Source: JAWVFM01 sp963771655
GTDB lineage: Bacteria > Actinomycetota > Thermoleophilia > Solirubrobacterales > 70-9
Direction of reading: 5' to 3'
NCBI GenBank assembly: GCA_963771655.1
Contig: CAVYUG010000017.1
Span: forward strand, 1 to 29,209
DNA length: 29,209 bases
The notes beneath the pieces are model-generated. The model ran no database searches. It was not told the origin of the DNA and worked only from the letters and a program-made list of their open reading frames with translations. Numbering within the stretch: the first letter of the stretch is position 1; each line of letters opens with the position of its first letter. Shown here piece after piece: positions 13,867 to 21,889 of the stretch. The position numbers and the translations under genes were made by a program.

Positions 13867-14361
13867 CTAGGCGGCCGCGGGCACGCCGTGCAGGGTCTCC
13901 TGAAGCTCACCCGTCGCGGAGCTCGAGAGAGACGACCACACGGGCGTGCCACCGTAATGGCGCAGGCCTTCCACGGCGGTTCCGGGCTTCACCGTCTCCA
14001 ACATCAGGAACAGGCACGAGGTGCCCGGCTTGACCATGTCGCGCGCCCGCTCCTGGAAATCGTCATCGATCTGCCTGCCGATCTCGCCCATGATCGCGCC
14101 GAGACCGGCGCCGACCGCTATGCCGCAGACCGGGGTAAAGAAAAGGACCCCGAAGAGAGGGCCCCAGAACATCCCCCAGGTGGCGCCGGCTCCGACCGGA
14201 TGATGGTTGGTGGTGGCCTTGTATCGCGCTTCGCTATCGCGGGCGATCACGGCAACCGCCTCAGGCTGAATCGCCAGATCATCCGCGAGCCGATAGACCT
14301 CCTCGGCCGCCTCGTGCGCCGTCGTCTCGTCGTCGTATCCGATCGCGATGAGGTCAGCCAC
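13867..14361 (-). CDS. DUF1269 family membrane-associated protein
   Basis: I choose GTG 14361, giving 164 residues that begin MADLIAIGYDDE, the usual family start. ATG codons at 14400 and 14397 in the same frame would add 12-13 residues but lack a ribosome-binding site. The N-terminal half is a small alpha/beta domain (LIAIGYDDETTAHEAAEEV). A Gly-rich hydrophobic hairpin follows (ATWGMFWGPLFGVLFF and VCGIAVGAGLGAIMG, residues ~60-95), then a C-terminal domain with GTSCLFLMLE. DUF1269 proteins are frequent in actinobacteria and cyanobacteria, with unknown function; a stress or glycine-zipper membrane role has been suggested by analogy. The LuxR regulator gene ends 61 nt upstream on the same strand, so both may be on one transcript. 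Confidence 0.82.
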   Translation of the reverse strand: MADLIAIGYDDETTAHEAAEEVYRLADDLAIQPEAVAVIARDSEARYKATTNHHPVGAGATWGMFWGPLFGVLFFTPVCGIAVGAGLGAIMGEIGRQIDDDFQERARDMVKPGTSCLFLMLETVKPGTAVEGLRHYGGTPVWSSLSSSATGELQETLHGVPAAA

Positions 14362-14422
14362 AGCTGTCAACCTACGCTGCGAGGGTACGGCCGCCATCAT
14401 CCGATGCGGGTGATTCGGCTCG

Positions 14423-16684
14423 CTATCGCTCCATCGCCCGCGCGGGTTCCTCGCTCAGCAGGCCCGCCTCGACGGCCCGCTCGACTGCCTCCCGGCGGGA
14501 CGAGACATTGAGCTTGCGGTAGACCGCCTGGGCCTGCGTCTTGACCGTGTTCGGCGAGACATAGGCCTTCGCCGCGATCTGCGGGAACGAGAGGTGGGTG
14601 GGGAGGAACTGGAGGATCCGCAGCTCTGCGGGGGTCAGATCGCGAACGGCCGTCGCCGTAACGGCCTCGAGCGCCCTCTGCGTTTCCCGAAACCAGGTCC
14701 ATAGAAGCGCGGCGTCCGGCGAGGCGACCGACCGCCGCCGTGCGTCGTCCAGAAGCTGCCGCGCCAGCGGCACCTCATCAAGCTTGACGGCTGCGCGGGC
14801 GAGCACGATCAGCGCCTCGGCCTCATACCAGCTGCCGAAATCGTCGAGCGCCTCGAGCAGCCGAAGGCCCGCGCGCAGGTCAGCGGCGGCTCTCTCGATC
14901 TGCCCGTCATGGGCTCGGACGAACGCGGCGGCCGCGAGGACGATCGCCATCGTCGGGTAGTCGCCGAGGCCCGATCGCTCCACCTGGGCGCTGGCTTGAG
15001 ATGAGAGCATCCGCGCCACGTGCCAGTCGTCCTCGTCGGCGGCCAGGAGCGCCATCTGGGCGAGACAGATCGTCTGCAAGATCGGGGCCCCGAAAACCGC
15101 CGCGCGGCGTGCCCCCTCGGGCAGCTTCGCTCGCGCTATATCGGTCCCGCCCAGCATCAGCGCCGCAATCCCCTCGATCATGCAGCTCATCGCCAGCCAT
15201 GGACTGTCCTCAGGAAGGGCCTTCGCGGCTGCCGAGGCGAGCTCGCGCATCTTCGGGATGCCGTCTCGCGCCAGGGTCGCGTCGAGGAGGGCGAGACCCG
15301 CAAAGAGCCCTTCGTTCTTGCGATCGTCGCCGGAGCCCTCCAACAACCCGTGTGCGACCCCGCTCCAATGCTCGGCGAGCCCGCCCTGGCCGCGTGACAG
15401 GTAGCCGTGCGCCGCGGTGAGGCTGAGGGCGGGATCGGACGCGATCCGGTCCGGGCCGAGGCGGTCGAGCCACCGCCTGACGGTCGCGTAGCGCCCGCGC
15501 GCCATGTACTCGGGCACCGCCTCCCACAGAAGCTCCCCCGCCCGGTCGAACGACTCGGCCTCGATCGCGTGATGGATCGCCTGCGTCGAATCGCCGTGGT
15601 CGGCCCACCACTCCGAGGCGCGGCCGTGAAGCCTGAGCTCGAGGTGCGGCTCGCTGCGGTGAAGCTCGGACCGAAGCATGCTCGAGAACAACGAATGGAA
15701 CCGGAACCATTCGTCGCGGCGATCGAGAGGGATCAGCAACATGTTCTGGGTGGACAGATCGCGCAAGGTCGTGGTAGAGCCTCGTCGCTCGAGAAGGGCG
15801 TCGCAAAGCTCGCCCGTGAATCGGTCGAGGATCGAGATCCGCCGGAGGAAATCCACACGGCGTTTCGAGGCCGGCACCAGGAACTCGTCGCGTATGTAGT
15901 CGACGACGATCCGATCGTCACCGGCGAATTGGACGATGTGCGCGCCCGTCTCGGACTTGTCGGCCAGCGCGAGGCCGGCGAGGTAGAGGGCTGCCGGCCA
16001 ACCCTCGGTTCGCCTCACGAGGACGTCGAGGTCGCCGGGCGTCGGTTCGAGCCCGAGGCGGCCGACCAGCTTCTCGCACTCGCGCCGCGTCATCACCAAG
16101 TCGGTGCGCCGAAGCTCCGTCAGGCGCCGATTCGCGCGCAGCCTCGCCAGGGGAAGGGAGGGCGCCGACCGGGTACTGAGCGCGAGCTGCGACCCCGGTC
16201 GGAGGTTGTCGACGAGCGTCCTGATAAGGCGAGCTGTCGACGGCGACTCGATGTGCTCGAGCTCATCGAGCACCAGCACGGTCGGCACCTCGCGCGTGGC
16301 CAGCGCCCGTTTCAGGCGCGGCAGCACGGCGGCTTCCAGCTCGCCGCCTGCCAACGCGGAAGAGAGCTCAGCCGGCACCGGCTCGATCGGGTCGAGCGTC
16401 TCGATCACCGCCGCCAGGAAAGCGACTGGATCGTTGTGCTCGTCCCCGAGGGTCACGGACGCGAACGGACGGGGATCGGCGGCAGCCCATTGGGCAAGAA
16501 GGACCGACTTCCCGTAGCCGGTTGGCGCGTCAAGCAGGACAACCGGCGCGGCCGACTCCTGTAGGCGCCGCAGGAGCCGTGGTCGCTCGACGAACGTGCC
16601 AAGGGCGACGGGATCCACCTCGACACCAGCCACCTGCCGGCTCCCGGAGCTGACCAACTCGTTCGCCGAGGTGGATGCGGTCAA
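14423..16684 (-). CDS. MalT-like (LAL-type) LuxR-family transcriptional regulator
   Basis: 753 residues from TTG 16684, supported by a strong AGGAGGT placed 8 nt upstream. The order of parts is classic: an ATP-binding STAND domain with Walker A APTGYGKS (53-60) and Walker B VLVLDELEHIE (~136-146), and a long helical TPR-like middle (~330-680). A C-terminal LuxR helix-turn-helix completes it (LTPAELRILQFLPTHLS, then QIAAKAYVSPNTVKTQAQ and YRKLNVSSR). MalT-type proteins switch on target genes when an inducer and ATP are bound; the inducer here is unknown. The upstream hairpin at 16703-16723 may be an autoregulatory site. The glutamine amidotransferase gene upstream is separated by 278 bp and a terminator-like stem, so this gene probably has its own promoter. 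Confidence 0.95.
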   Translation of the reverse strand: MTASTSANELVSSGSRQVAGVEVDPVALGTFVERPRLLRRLQESAAPVVLLDAPTGYGKSVLLAQWAAADPRPFASVTLGDEHNDPVAFLAAVIETLDPIEPVPAELSSALAGGELEAAVLPRLKRALATREVPTVLVLDELEHIESPSTARLIRTLVDNLRPGSQLALSTRSAPSLPLARLRANRRLTELRRTDLVMTRRECEKLVGRLGLEPTPGDLDVLVRRTEGWPAALYLAGLALADKSETGAHIVQFAGDDRIVVDYIRDEFLVPASKRRVDFLRRISILDRFTGELCDALLERRGSTTTLRDLSTQNMLLIPLDRRDEWFRFHSLFSSMLRSELHRSEPHLELRLHGRASEWWADHGDSTQAIHHAIEAESFDRAGELLWEAVPEYMARGRYATVRRWLDRLGPDRIASDPALSLTAAHGYLSRGQGGLAEHWSGVAHGLLEGSGDDRKNEGLFAGLALLDATLARDGIPKMRELASAAAKALPEDSPWLAMSCMIEGIAALMLGGTDIARAKLPEGARRAAVFGAPILQTICLAQMALLAADEDDWHVARMLSSQASAQVERSGLGDYPTMAIVLAAAAFVRAHDGQIERAAADLRAGLRLLEALDDFGSWYEAEALIVLARAAVKLDEVPLARQLLDDARRRSVASPDAALLWTWFRETQRALEAVTATAVRDLTPAELRILQFLPTHLSFPQIAAKAYVSPNTVKTQAQAVYRKLNVSSRREAVERAVEAGLLSEEPARAMER

Positions 16685-16702
16685 TTGTCAGGACCTCCTG
16701 TC

Positions 16703-16723
16703 CGTTCGTCGCAAGGACGAACG
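16703..16723 (-). promoter_or_regulatory. Perfect inverted repeat just upstream of the LuxR-regulator ribosome-binding site
   Basis: CGTTCGTC (16703-16710) and GACGAACG (16716-16723) form an 8-bp stem around a 5-nt loop. On the minus strand the stem ends 3 nt before the AGGAGGT. It may be an operator or a leader hairpin affecting translation of the TTG-started gene. The rest of the 278-bp gap (16685-16962) shows no gene. Confidence 0.45.
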
Positions 16724-16947
16724 CGCACCCGTACACCGTCTCGGTGCGCAAAATCCACGGGGCAAACACCGATGTGGCTTTGCGAACGTCCGGAAAGCGC
16801 GTCCGGCAGCGGACTCATGGTGACACACTCGGCGCGCCCGCTATCAGTAGAAAGCCGCGCCGCGACTAGCCGCAGGCCGCCCGCTTCACTCGGCAGGCCG
16901 GCTGGGGCAGTCGAATGCTGATCAGGCGGATGACAACGACGACGAAC

Positions 16948-16963
16948 GGCGGCGAGCGCCGCC
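16948..16963 (-). terminator. Candidate terminator at the end of the glutamine amidotransferase gene
   Basis: GGCGGC (16948-16953) pairs with GCCGCC (16958-16963) around a 4-nt loop that can close further. The stem begins at the last base of the TAG stop and, on the minus strand, is followed by GTTCGTCGTCGTTGTC, which is T-containing but not a T-run. Confidence 0.4.
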
Positions 16964-17793
16964 TACGCTGCGTTGAAGGCGACCTGCTCGACGGCCCCAC
17001 GCTCGATCACGAGGCCCGTCGACTCGGGGACCTCGATCCAGGCGCCCGGGAGGTCGCTGAGCGGCTCGGAGACGATCGCGCGATCTCCTTCCTCCAGCTT
17101 CTGCAGCCGCTCGTTGCCGGGATGGAGGCTTCGCAGGGCGTCGATGTCCTCCGAGACGAAGAGCGTGCGAGAGCTCCGCTCGGATGAGTAGCGCACCGCC
17201 CAGAGCCGCTCTCCATCGCTGATAGCGACGGTCATCTGAACCGGGTTGTCGATGCCGCGCTCGGCCGCCTTCCGTTCGACGAAGCCAACGGCCCGCTCCA
17301 TCGCGCCGAGCGGGTCCTCCTCAAGGCCCAAGGTGAGCGCCAGGTGAAACAGGAGCTCGGAGTCGGTGGATCCGTCGATGCCGTCGAACAGCGAGGGATC
17401 GACGGCCAGCAGCAGGTCGCGGCGCATCGAGTGAAAGCCGTTGATGAACCCGTTGTGCACGAAGAGCCAGCGCCCATGGCGGAACGGGTGGCAGTTGGTC
17501 TGCTGCACCGCGCTGCCGATCGCGGCGCGGATGTGGGCGAGGAACAGGGGTGAGGAGATGTGGTCGGCCAACTCACGCAGGTTGGCGTCGTTCCAAGCGG
17601 GATTGACGCTGCGGTATCGGGCCGGGACGGTGGGATCCGCCGCGCCGTACCAGCCGACGCCGAAGCCGTCGCCGTTCGTCGTCTCGGCTCCCATCCGGGA
17701 GTGCAGGCTCTCGTCGATCAGCCCGTGCTCGGTCCTGAATAAGAGCTCGCCCAGAAGAAGGGGCTGGCCGACGTACGCGTTCCAGCGGCACAT
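16963..17793 (-). CDS. Class II glutamine amidotransferase (YafJ/EgtC-like)
   Basis: 276 residues from ATG 17793, chosen because it yields MCRW with Cys2 as the N-terminal nucleophile after Met removal, as the Ntn-hydrolase fold requires. A TTG at 17820 in frame would put nine extra residues before it. Other class II features are present: TTNGDGFGVGWYG (38-50), LAHIRAAIGS with the glutamine-binding Arg89, NCHPF (100-104) and FVHNGFING with the oxyanion pair N114-G115. This domain hydrolyses glutamine or acts as a stand-alone amidohydrolase; YafJ-type proteins have no known synthase partner and EgtC acts in ergothioneine synthesis. No ergothioneine genes are nearby. There is no Shine-Dalgarno before the ATG, and a hairpin directly abuts it. 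Confidence 0.93.
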   Translation of the reverse strand: MCRWNAYVGQPLLLGELLFRTEHGLIDESLHSRMGAETTNGDGFGVGWYGAADPTVPARYRSVNPAWNDANLRELADHISSPLFLAHIRAAIGSAVQQTNCHPFRHGRWLFVHNGFINGFHSMRRDLLLAVDPSLFDGIDGSTDSELLFHLALTLGLEEDPLGAMERAVGFVERKAAERGIDNPVQMTVAISDGERLWAVRYSSERSSRTLFVSEDIDALRSLHPGNERLQKLEEGDRAIVSEPLSDLPGAWIEVPESTGLVIERGAVEQVAFNAA

Positions 17794-17794
17794 C

Positions 17795-17818
17795 GCCGCG
17801 CGATTCTGAATGCGCGGC
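17795..17818 (-). promoter_or_regulatory. GC-rich inverted repeat abutting the amidotransferase start codon
   Basis: GCCGCGC (17795-17801) and GCGCGGC (17812-17818) are exact reverse complements with a 10-nt spacer. They end 1 nt before the ATG on the minus strand. This occupies the place where a Shine-Dalgarno would be expected. It could be an operator dyad or a translation-controlling hairpin. Confidence 0.45.
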
Positions 17819-17882
17819 AACCACGGAGCATCATCTCGATGGGGTGAAACCCCCTCGGCTTGGATCAGGAGATGATTTCCGC

Positions 17883-18611
17883 GTGATCAGCCAAGCCCTC
17901 ACCCCCGCGCGCCGGCCAGCAGCGAGGGTCGATTGGGACCGCTGGATCGCCGCCGGCTTCGCAATCGGCTCGATGTGCTTCTTCATCGGGCCGTTTCCCG
18001 GCTTCGTGCAGCTCGTCGGCGAGGGCGCCGACGCTGCCGTGTTCTTCGCCGGCTCCATCTTCTTCACCACGGCCGCGTTCCTGGAGCTGCGCGAGGGAAC
18101 CCTGCGGCAGCGCCGCCGCTTCGTCGGGGCGCCCTGGTGGAGCGCCGCGGTCCAGTTCGTCGGCACGCTGTTCTTCAACCTCAGCACGTTCCACGCGCTT
18201 CAGAGTGGCCTCTCGGCGCAGGAGACGAATCGGCTCGTCTGGGGTCCGGACGCGCTCGGCTCAGGCTGCTTCCTCGTCTCGGGCGCGCTCGCCTACAGCG
18301 TGACAATCGGGCCGCACATCCTTCCGGCCCGCTGGCGGCCCACGCAGGACGACCCGGCGTGGAGCATGGCGGCGGTCAACTTCGCCGGCTGCGTTCTCTT
18401 CGGCGTCGCGGCGATCGCGTCCTACGTGGTGCCGTCAACCGGGTCGGTGCTCGCGCTCGCCCCTGCGAACTGGGGCACGGCGCTGGGCGGCCTCTGCTTC
18501 TTCATCGGCTCCCTTCTCCTGTGGCGTCGATCATCGAAGGTCGGCGTACGGACCGCGGACGGCCATGGAGGCCGCTCCACAGCGAGCGCCCAGGTTGATC
18601 GCGGCGGGTAG
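17883..18611 (+). CDS. YrhK-like integral membrane protein
   Basis: 242 residues from GTG 17883, which has AGGAG 11 nt upstream; an in-frame GTG at 17844 without a ribosome-binding site is an alternative. About six hydrophobic segments are visible, arranged as pairs: FAIGSMCFFIGPFPGFVQL then AVFFAGSIFFTTAAFLEL, and later WGTALGGLCFFIGSLLLW. The CFFIG/FFAGS pattern resembles YrhK-domain proteins, whose function is unknown. The final ~30 residues after the last helix (SKVGVRTADGHGG and on) are polar and lie wholly in DNA that is also the 3' end of the opposite-strand PfkB gene (18531-18611). This tail may therefore be a by-product of the overlap. Confidence 0.72.
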   Translation: MISQALTPARRPAARVDWDRWIAAGFAIGSMCFFIGPFPGFVQLVGEGADAAVFFAGSIFFTTAAFLELREGTLRQRRRFVGAPWWSAAVQFVGTLFFNLSTFHALQSGLSAQETNRLVWGPDALGSGCFLVSGALAYSVTIGPHILPARWRPTQDDPAWSMAAVNFAGCVLFGVAAIASYVVPSTGSVLALAPANWGTALGGLCFFIGSLLLWRRSSKVGVRTADGHGGRSTASAQVDRGG

Positions 18612-19376
18612 GTCGAGGCCCGCCGCCAACCCGTAGGTCAGGCCCGCCGCGAACGAGTCGCCGGCGCCGTAGGAGTCGAGGATCGGGCCATTGAGGGCGG
18701 CCGCCGTCCATTTGACCGGGGCGGCGGCGGCCACCGTGACCGAGCCGCCGGCGGCGCCCGCCGTGCGCACAACCGCGCGAGGTGGCGGATCGAGATCGCC
18801 GGCCCTATAGGTCTCGCCAGGGTCGCTCGCGCTCGATACGAGCACGTCGACCTCGATGGCGGCGTCCAGGAGGGGCTCCATGGCTCGGACCGAGGCGACC
18901 AGCTTCTTGGCCCGGCGCGCCGCTCGGGCCGCGGTGGCGTCTCCAGCGGTGAAGTAGACGCCGTCGGCGTTCGCGAGCTCCGCCCAGGGCAGCGGATCGT
19001 TCCCTAACGGGCCCATGCGCTCTCCGATCACTGTGATCGTGCGCTCGCCCTGGGCGTCGAGCTGGACGAGCGCCCGTCGTTGGGGCTCGTCTCGCCAGGC
19101 GGCCTCGATGCGAACGCCCAGTGGCTCGAGGCCGCTCCGCGCCCGATGGCCCAGCTCGTCGTCGCCGATCGCCGTGATGAAGAGGCACTCGCCCGCCAGG
19201 CGGGCGAGCTGCACGGCGGCCACAGCGCCACCCCCCGCCGCCGCCTCCCAAGCGGGGTCCGCGTGCACGATCTCGCCGGGCTTCGGAACGTGGTGGACCT
19301 CCACGCATTCGGCCCACTCGACGTGGCCGACGACCGCGACCCGGACCGGGCCGCGCGCCCCTTCAGCCGCCGACAT
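18531..19376 (-). CDS. PfkB-family carbohydrate/nucleoside kinase
   Basis: 281 residues from ATG 19376, which overlaps the epimerase stop by 14 nt. The protein has the ribokinase fold: a Gly-rich GGGAVAAVQLARLAG (48-62) near the sugar site and the second PfkB signature DSYGAGDSFAAGL (234-246) with catalytic Asp240 and the anion-hole GAGD. It ends with ARCGAASMAVRGPYADL, normal for this subfamily. It should use ATP to phosphorylate a hydroxymethyl group on a sugar or nucleoside; the substrate cannot be read from sequence. It is the last gene of the operon with an aldose 1-epimerase directly before it, which suggests a free sugar is presented in one anomer and then phosphorylated. Its 3' end overlaps the convergent YrhK-like gene by 81 bp. 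Confidence 0.92.
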   Translation of the reverse strand: MSAAEGARGPVRVAVVGHVEWAECVEVHHVPKPGEIVHADPAWEAAAGGGAVAAVQLARLAGECLFITAIGDDELGHRARSGLEPLGVRIEAAWRDEPQRRALVQLDAQGERTITVIGERMGPLGNDPLPWAELANADGVYFTAGDATAARAARRAKKLVASVRAMEPLLDAAIEVDVLVSSASDPGETYRAGDLDPPPRAVVRTAGAAGGSVTVAAAAPVKWTAAALNGPILDSYGAGDSFAAGLTYGLAAGLDLPAAINLGARCGAASMAVRGPYADLR

Positions 19377-20325
19377 CGTCGATGACGATCGTGAAGGTCG
19401 CCTCGAATGTCTCACCCGGCTCCACAAGCGGCAGCGCCGGCCCTCCGGTGACGAGCGCGTTCGTTGGCGCCGTCATCGGCTCGAACGCGATCACGTCGTC
19501 GTCGGAGGGCGCGTAGACCTGGGCGTACGGATAGCCGGAGTCGAACGAGACCTCGATCCGGCGGCCGCCGCCGGCGAGGCCGAAGGGCGCCGAATCTGGC
19601 GGCGCGAGGTAGGCGTCGTCGAATGTCCGCGAGCCGAGTGGGCCCGTTTCGATCTCCACCGGGTCGCGATCGCCGGTGGGGAGCATGCGGTCGTCGAGGC
19701 GGAGCCGCTCCCGCACAGGGATCTCGACCAGCCACGCGGGGCGCGCGACTCCCGGGAGGCGGAAGTAGGGGTGATAGCCGAAAGCGACCGGCACCGCGAC
19801 TTCCCCGGTGGCCCGGATCGTGGTCGCGACCTCGAGCGCGTTCCCGGCGAGCGCAGCTTCGAGTCGGATCTCGTGCGGAAACGGAAAGGCGGCCATCAGC
19901 CCGCCGTCGGCGCCGAAGTCGAAGGTCGCGGCCAGGACCGCGCGCTCGCCGCCGGCCTCGTGCCGCTCGACCCTCCAGCCTCCAGCGGCGGCGAGCAGGC
20001 CGTGGATCGGAAGGCCGCTCGGATCTACGCTCGGCCGCGCGGCCCCCTCGTCGAGATCCACTTCGCGGCCGCCGACCTCGAAGCGCATCCTCCCGAGACG
20101 GTTCGCCCATGGGTGGAGGAGCGGGATCCCCATGGTCGAGCGCTCGGCGACGTAGGTCGCGAGGCCACCGCGCTGCCCGAGGAGCTCCTCGCCGAGATGG
20201 CGCAGCGAGCATCCCACCATGCCCGCGTCGGGCACGAACGCCGCCTCGATGCCACCGGCGGCCGCGCTCGAGAGCGTCAGCGCCGTGAACCCATCAACCG
20301 TGCGCTGTGCAACCGTCGCTTCCAT
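19363..20325 (-). CDS. Aldose 1-epimerase (GalM-like)
   Basis: 320 residues from ATG 20325, preceded by GGAG at 9 nt and lying 23 nt after the membrane-protein stop; a longer reading would overlap that gene. The galactose mutarotase fold is shown by HPWANRLG (71-78), LPIHGLL with H108, FGYHPYF with the catalytic acid H185, and AFEPMTAPTNAL with the catalytic base E282. All key residues are intact. The enzyme interconverts alpha and beta anomers of a free aldose in the cytosol. It overlaps the downstream PfkB kinase gene by 14 nt, so the two products are made together and probably act on the same sugar. Confidence 0.93.
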   Translation of the reverse strand: MEATVAQRTVDGFTALTLSSAAAGGIEAAFVPDAGMVGCSLRHLGEELLGQRGGLATYVAERSTMGIPLLHPWANRLGRMRFEVGGREVDLDEGAARPSVDPSGLPIHGLLAAAGGWRVERHEAGGERAVLAATFDFGADGGLMAAFPFPHEIRLEAALAGNALEVATTIRATGEVAVPVAFGYHPYFRLPGVARPAWLVEIPVRERLRLDDRMLPTGDRDPVEIETGPLGSRTFDDAYLAPPDSAPFGLAGGGRRIEVSFDSGYPYAQVYAPSDDDVIAFEPMTAPTNALVTGGPALPLVEPGETFEATFTIVIDDVGG

Positions 20326-20348
20326 CCCGCTGAGCTCCGGGACCGAGG

Positions 20349-20927
20349 CTAGCGTCGCGTCGCGATTGGCGCCGCCAGACGCTTCACTGCGCCCGCCCAC
20401 GCGCCGAGCGCTCCCAACCCGTCGAAGCCACCGGTGTGTGGCGGTCCGGCGTTACCGGCGAGCGACCCAAACCGGCCCACGGCGTCATCTACGATCGCGA
20501 CGGCGCCGACATAGGCGACGTGCGTGCCCACGCTGGTAACCATGACATCGGCTGGCCAGCACCAAGGCGGTGGGGTTCGGCCGAGCAGCGGGAACAGTGA
20601 CAACGTCGCGCTCATCAGCGTGGCGCCGAAAATCGCGCTCGCCCAGGGCTCCGCAATCCTGCGATGCAGCACGCCGTGCCATATCCCGAACGCCGAGCCG
20701 TAGCTCCAGCGCAAGAGCAGCCCGAGGTCCCGATCTTCGCGGGCCGTCACGTGCGGCAGGTGCATGACCGATGCGACGATCTGGCCGGGAACGAGCGAGT
20801 CGTCGTAATCGAGCGGCCCACTGCGGCCCGACCGGAACCGTCGCTCCGCCGCGTACGCAAGCGTCATGGTGGCGGTCCCGGCGGTTCCCGCGACGATGCT
20901 GCGGATCGGCCAAGGAACGAGCGTCAC
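20349..20927 (-). CDS. Small integral membrane protein, unknown function
   Basis: 192 residues from GTG 20927, whose GTGA overlaps the cyclase stop by 4 nt; the open frame upstream is inside the cyclase gene. Hydrophobic segments lie at about 8-22, 74-90, 101-115 and 127-150, with RRFRSGRSGPLDYDDSLVPG between the first two (~28-47). The segment YGSAFGIWHGVLHRR carries conserved-looking His and Trp residues. I do not recognise the family with confidence; similar small membrane proteins are scattered through actinobacterial genomes. Its tight coupling between the cyclase and the epimerase suggests it belongs to the same pathway, perhaps in transport or membrane attachment, but no sequence evidence fixes a function. 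Confidence 0.7.
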   Translation of the reverse strand: MTLVPWPIRSIVAGTAGTATMTLAYAAERRFRSGRSGPLDYDDSLVPGQIVASVMHLPHVTAREDRDLGLLLRWSYGSAFGIWHGVLHRRIAEPWASAIFGATLMSATLSLFPLLGRTPPPWCWPADVMVTSVGTHVAYVGAVAIVDDAVGRFGSLAGNAGPPHTGGFDGLGALGAWAGAVKRLAAPIATRR

Positions 20928-21856
20928 AGAATGGCGATGGGGTTGATTGGCGATCCGGTCCCCCCGGGTATTCGCAGCGGCGCCGCGACGAACATGAACT
21001 CCCATCGCCCGGTGCGCTCGCACACCGCCGCCAGGTCCTCGAACTGGAGGTAATCGAAGAGGTGGACTCCCATCGCGTTGAGGGCCAGGACGTGGATCGG
21101 GAAGTCGACGCCCTCAGTCGTGCTCGGCGCCGTGTCGTTGTTGCCATCCGAACCCAAGGCAGCGACACCGCGGTCAGCGATGAACCTGGCTGCGGTGGGG
21201 TGCAGCCCGGCCTTCGCGCTCGCAACGTCCCACGGCCCGAGCTCCTCGAGGCGTCGAGCGTGGCCGGTGCGGACAAGGAGGACGTCGCCCGCGGCAACGC
21301 TCACACCCTGGCGCCGCTCGGCCTCCTCCAGATCGGCCGGCAGGACGCTCTCGCCAGGTTCGAGCCAGGGCACCTCGCGCAGGCCTGGAACGTCGAGGAG
21401 CACGCCACGGCCGACGATCCCGTTGCGGGCAACCTCGACCGCGTTGACCCGCGCCCCGTCCGGGGTGATCGAGGCGCTGGGCCGATCGTTGAAGAGGACA
21501 CCGTCGAACGCCACGTGGCAGAGGGCGTCGAGATGGCTGTGGGTGTCGTTGTGGTAGTCGACGCCGACGTAGTCCTTGGCAAAGCGGAGCGTTCCCGAGC
21601 CGATCTCGACGTCGGCAAGCATGGTCATGCGGTGCTCGGCGGGCTCGGGGTTGTCGGGGCTCGGGTGGGTGTCGAGCGGTCGGCTGAGCGTCACAGTCTC
21701 GCCGTCGCGGACCAACTGGGCAGCGGCCGCGACCAGCTCGGGCGTGAGGAGGTTGAGGGCTCCCCGCTCGTCGTCGGAGCCCCAGCGTCCCCAGTTGGAG
21801 ACGGAGGCGAAGAGCTTCCGAAACTCGCCGGCGCTAACGGCGTCAGCGGGACTCAC
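20924..21856 (-). CDS. Cyclase-family (kynurenine formamidase-like) metal-dependent hydrolase
   Basis: 310 residues from GTG 21856, which has GGAG 5 nt upstream; an in-frame TTG at 21871 lacks a ribosome-binding site. The metal-binding signature of the cyclase/kynurenine formamidase family is HNDTHSHLDALCH (102-114), giving H102, H106/H108, D110 and H114. Further family features are WGRWGSDDERGALN near the start, LVRTGH in the middle, and GVDFPIHVLALNAMGVHLFDY, quoted as GVDFPIHVLAL and GVHLFDY. The superfamily hydrolyses amides, lactones or similar bonds with Mn or Zn. The substrate is unknown. It is the first gene of a four-gene operon with sugar-related genes at the end, so a sugar lactone or related ring is possible but not shown. 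Confidence 0.9.
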   Translation of the reverse strand: MSPADAVSAGEFRKLFASVSNWGRWGSDDERGALNLLTPELVAAAAQLVRDGETVTLSRPLDTHPSPDNPEPAEHRMTMLADVEIGSGTLRFAKDYVGVDYHNDTHSHLDALCHVAFDGVLFNDRPSASITPDGARVNAVEVARNGIVGRGVLLDVPGLREVPWLEPGESVLPADLEEAERRQGVSVAAGDVLLVRTGHARRLEELGPWDVASAKAGLHPTAARFIADRGVAALGSDGNNDTAPSTTEGVDFPIHVLALNAMGVHLFDYLQFEDLAAVCERTGRWEFMFVAAPLRIPGGTGSPINPIAIL

Positions 21857-21889
21857 GCGTGCTCCGGGCAACGTGGCCCGTGCGGGAAA

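Noticed and set aside
15407..16564. Plus-strand open frame of 385 codons opposite the LuxR regulator
   Set aside because: It is antisense to an intact STAND/TPR protein, with no start signal and no family resemblance.
16675..16921. Small plus-strand open frames in the gap upstream of the LuxR regulator
   Set aside because: They are 60-80 codons, overlap one another in different frames, have no ribosome-binding site, and are Arg/Pro-rich as expected by chance at this GC content.
17795..17818. Possible tRNA-like or riboswitch structure before the amidotransferase gene
   Set aside because: Only one short stem is present, with no conserved multi-helix layout or known aptamer core.
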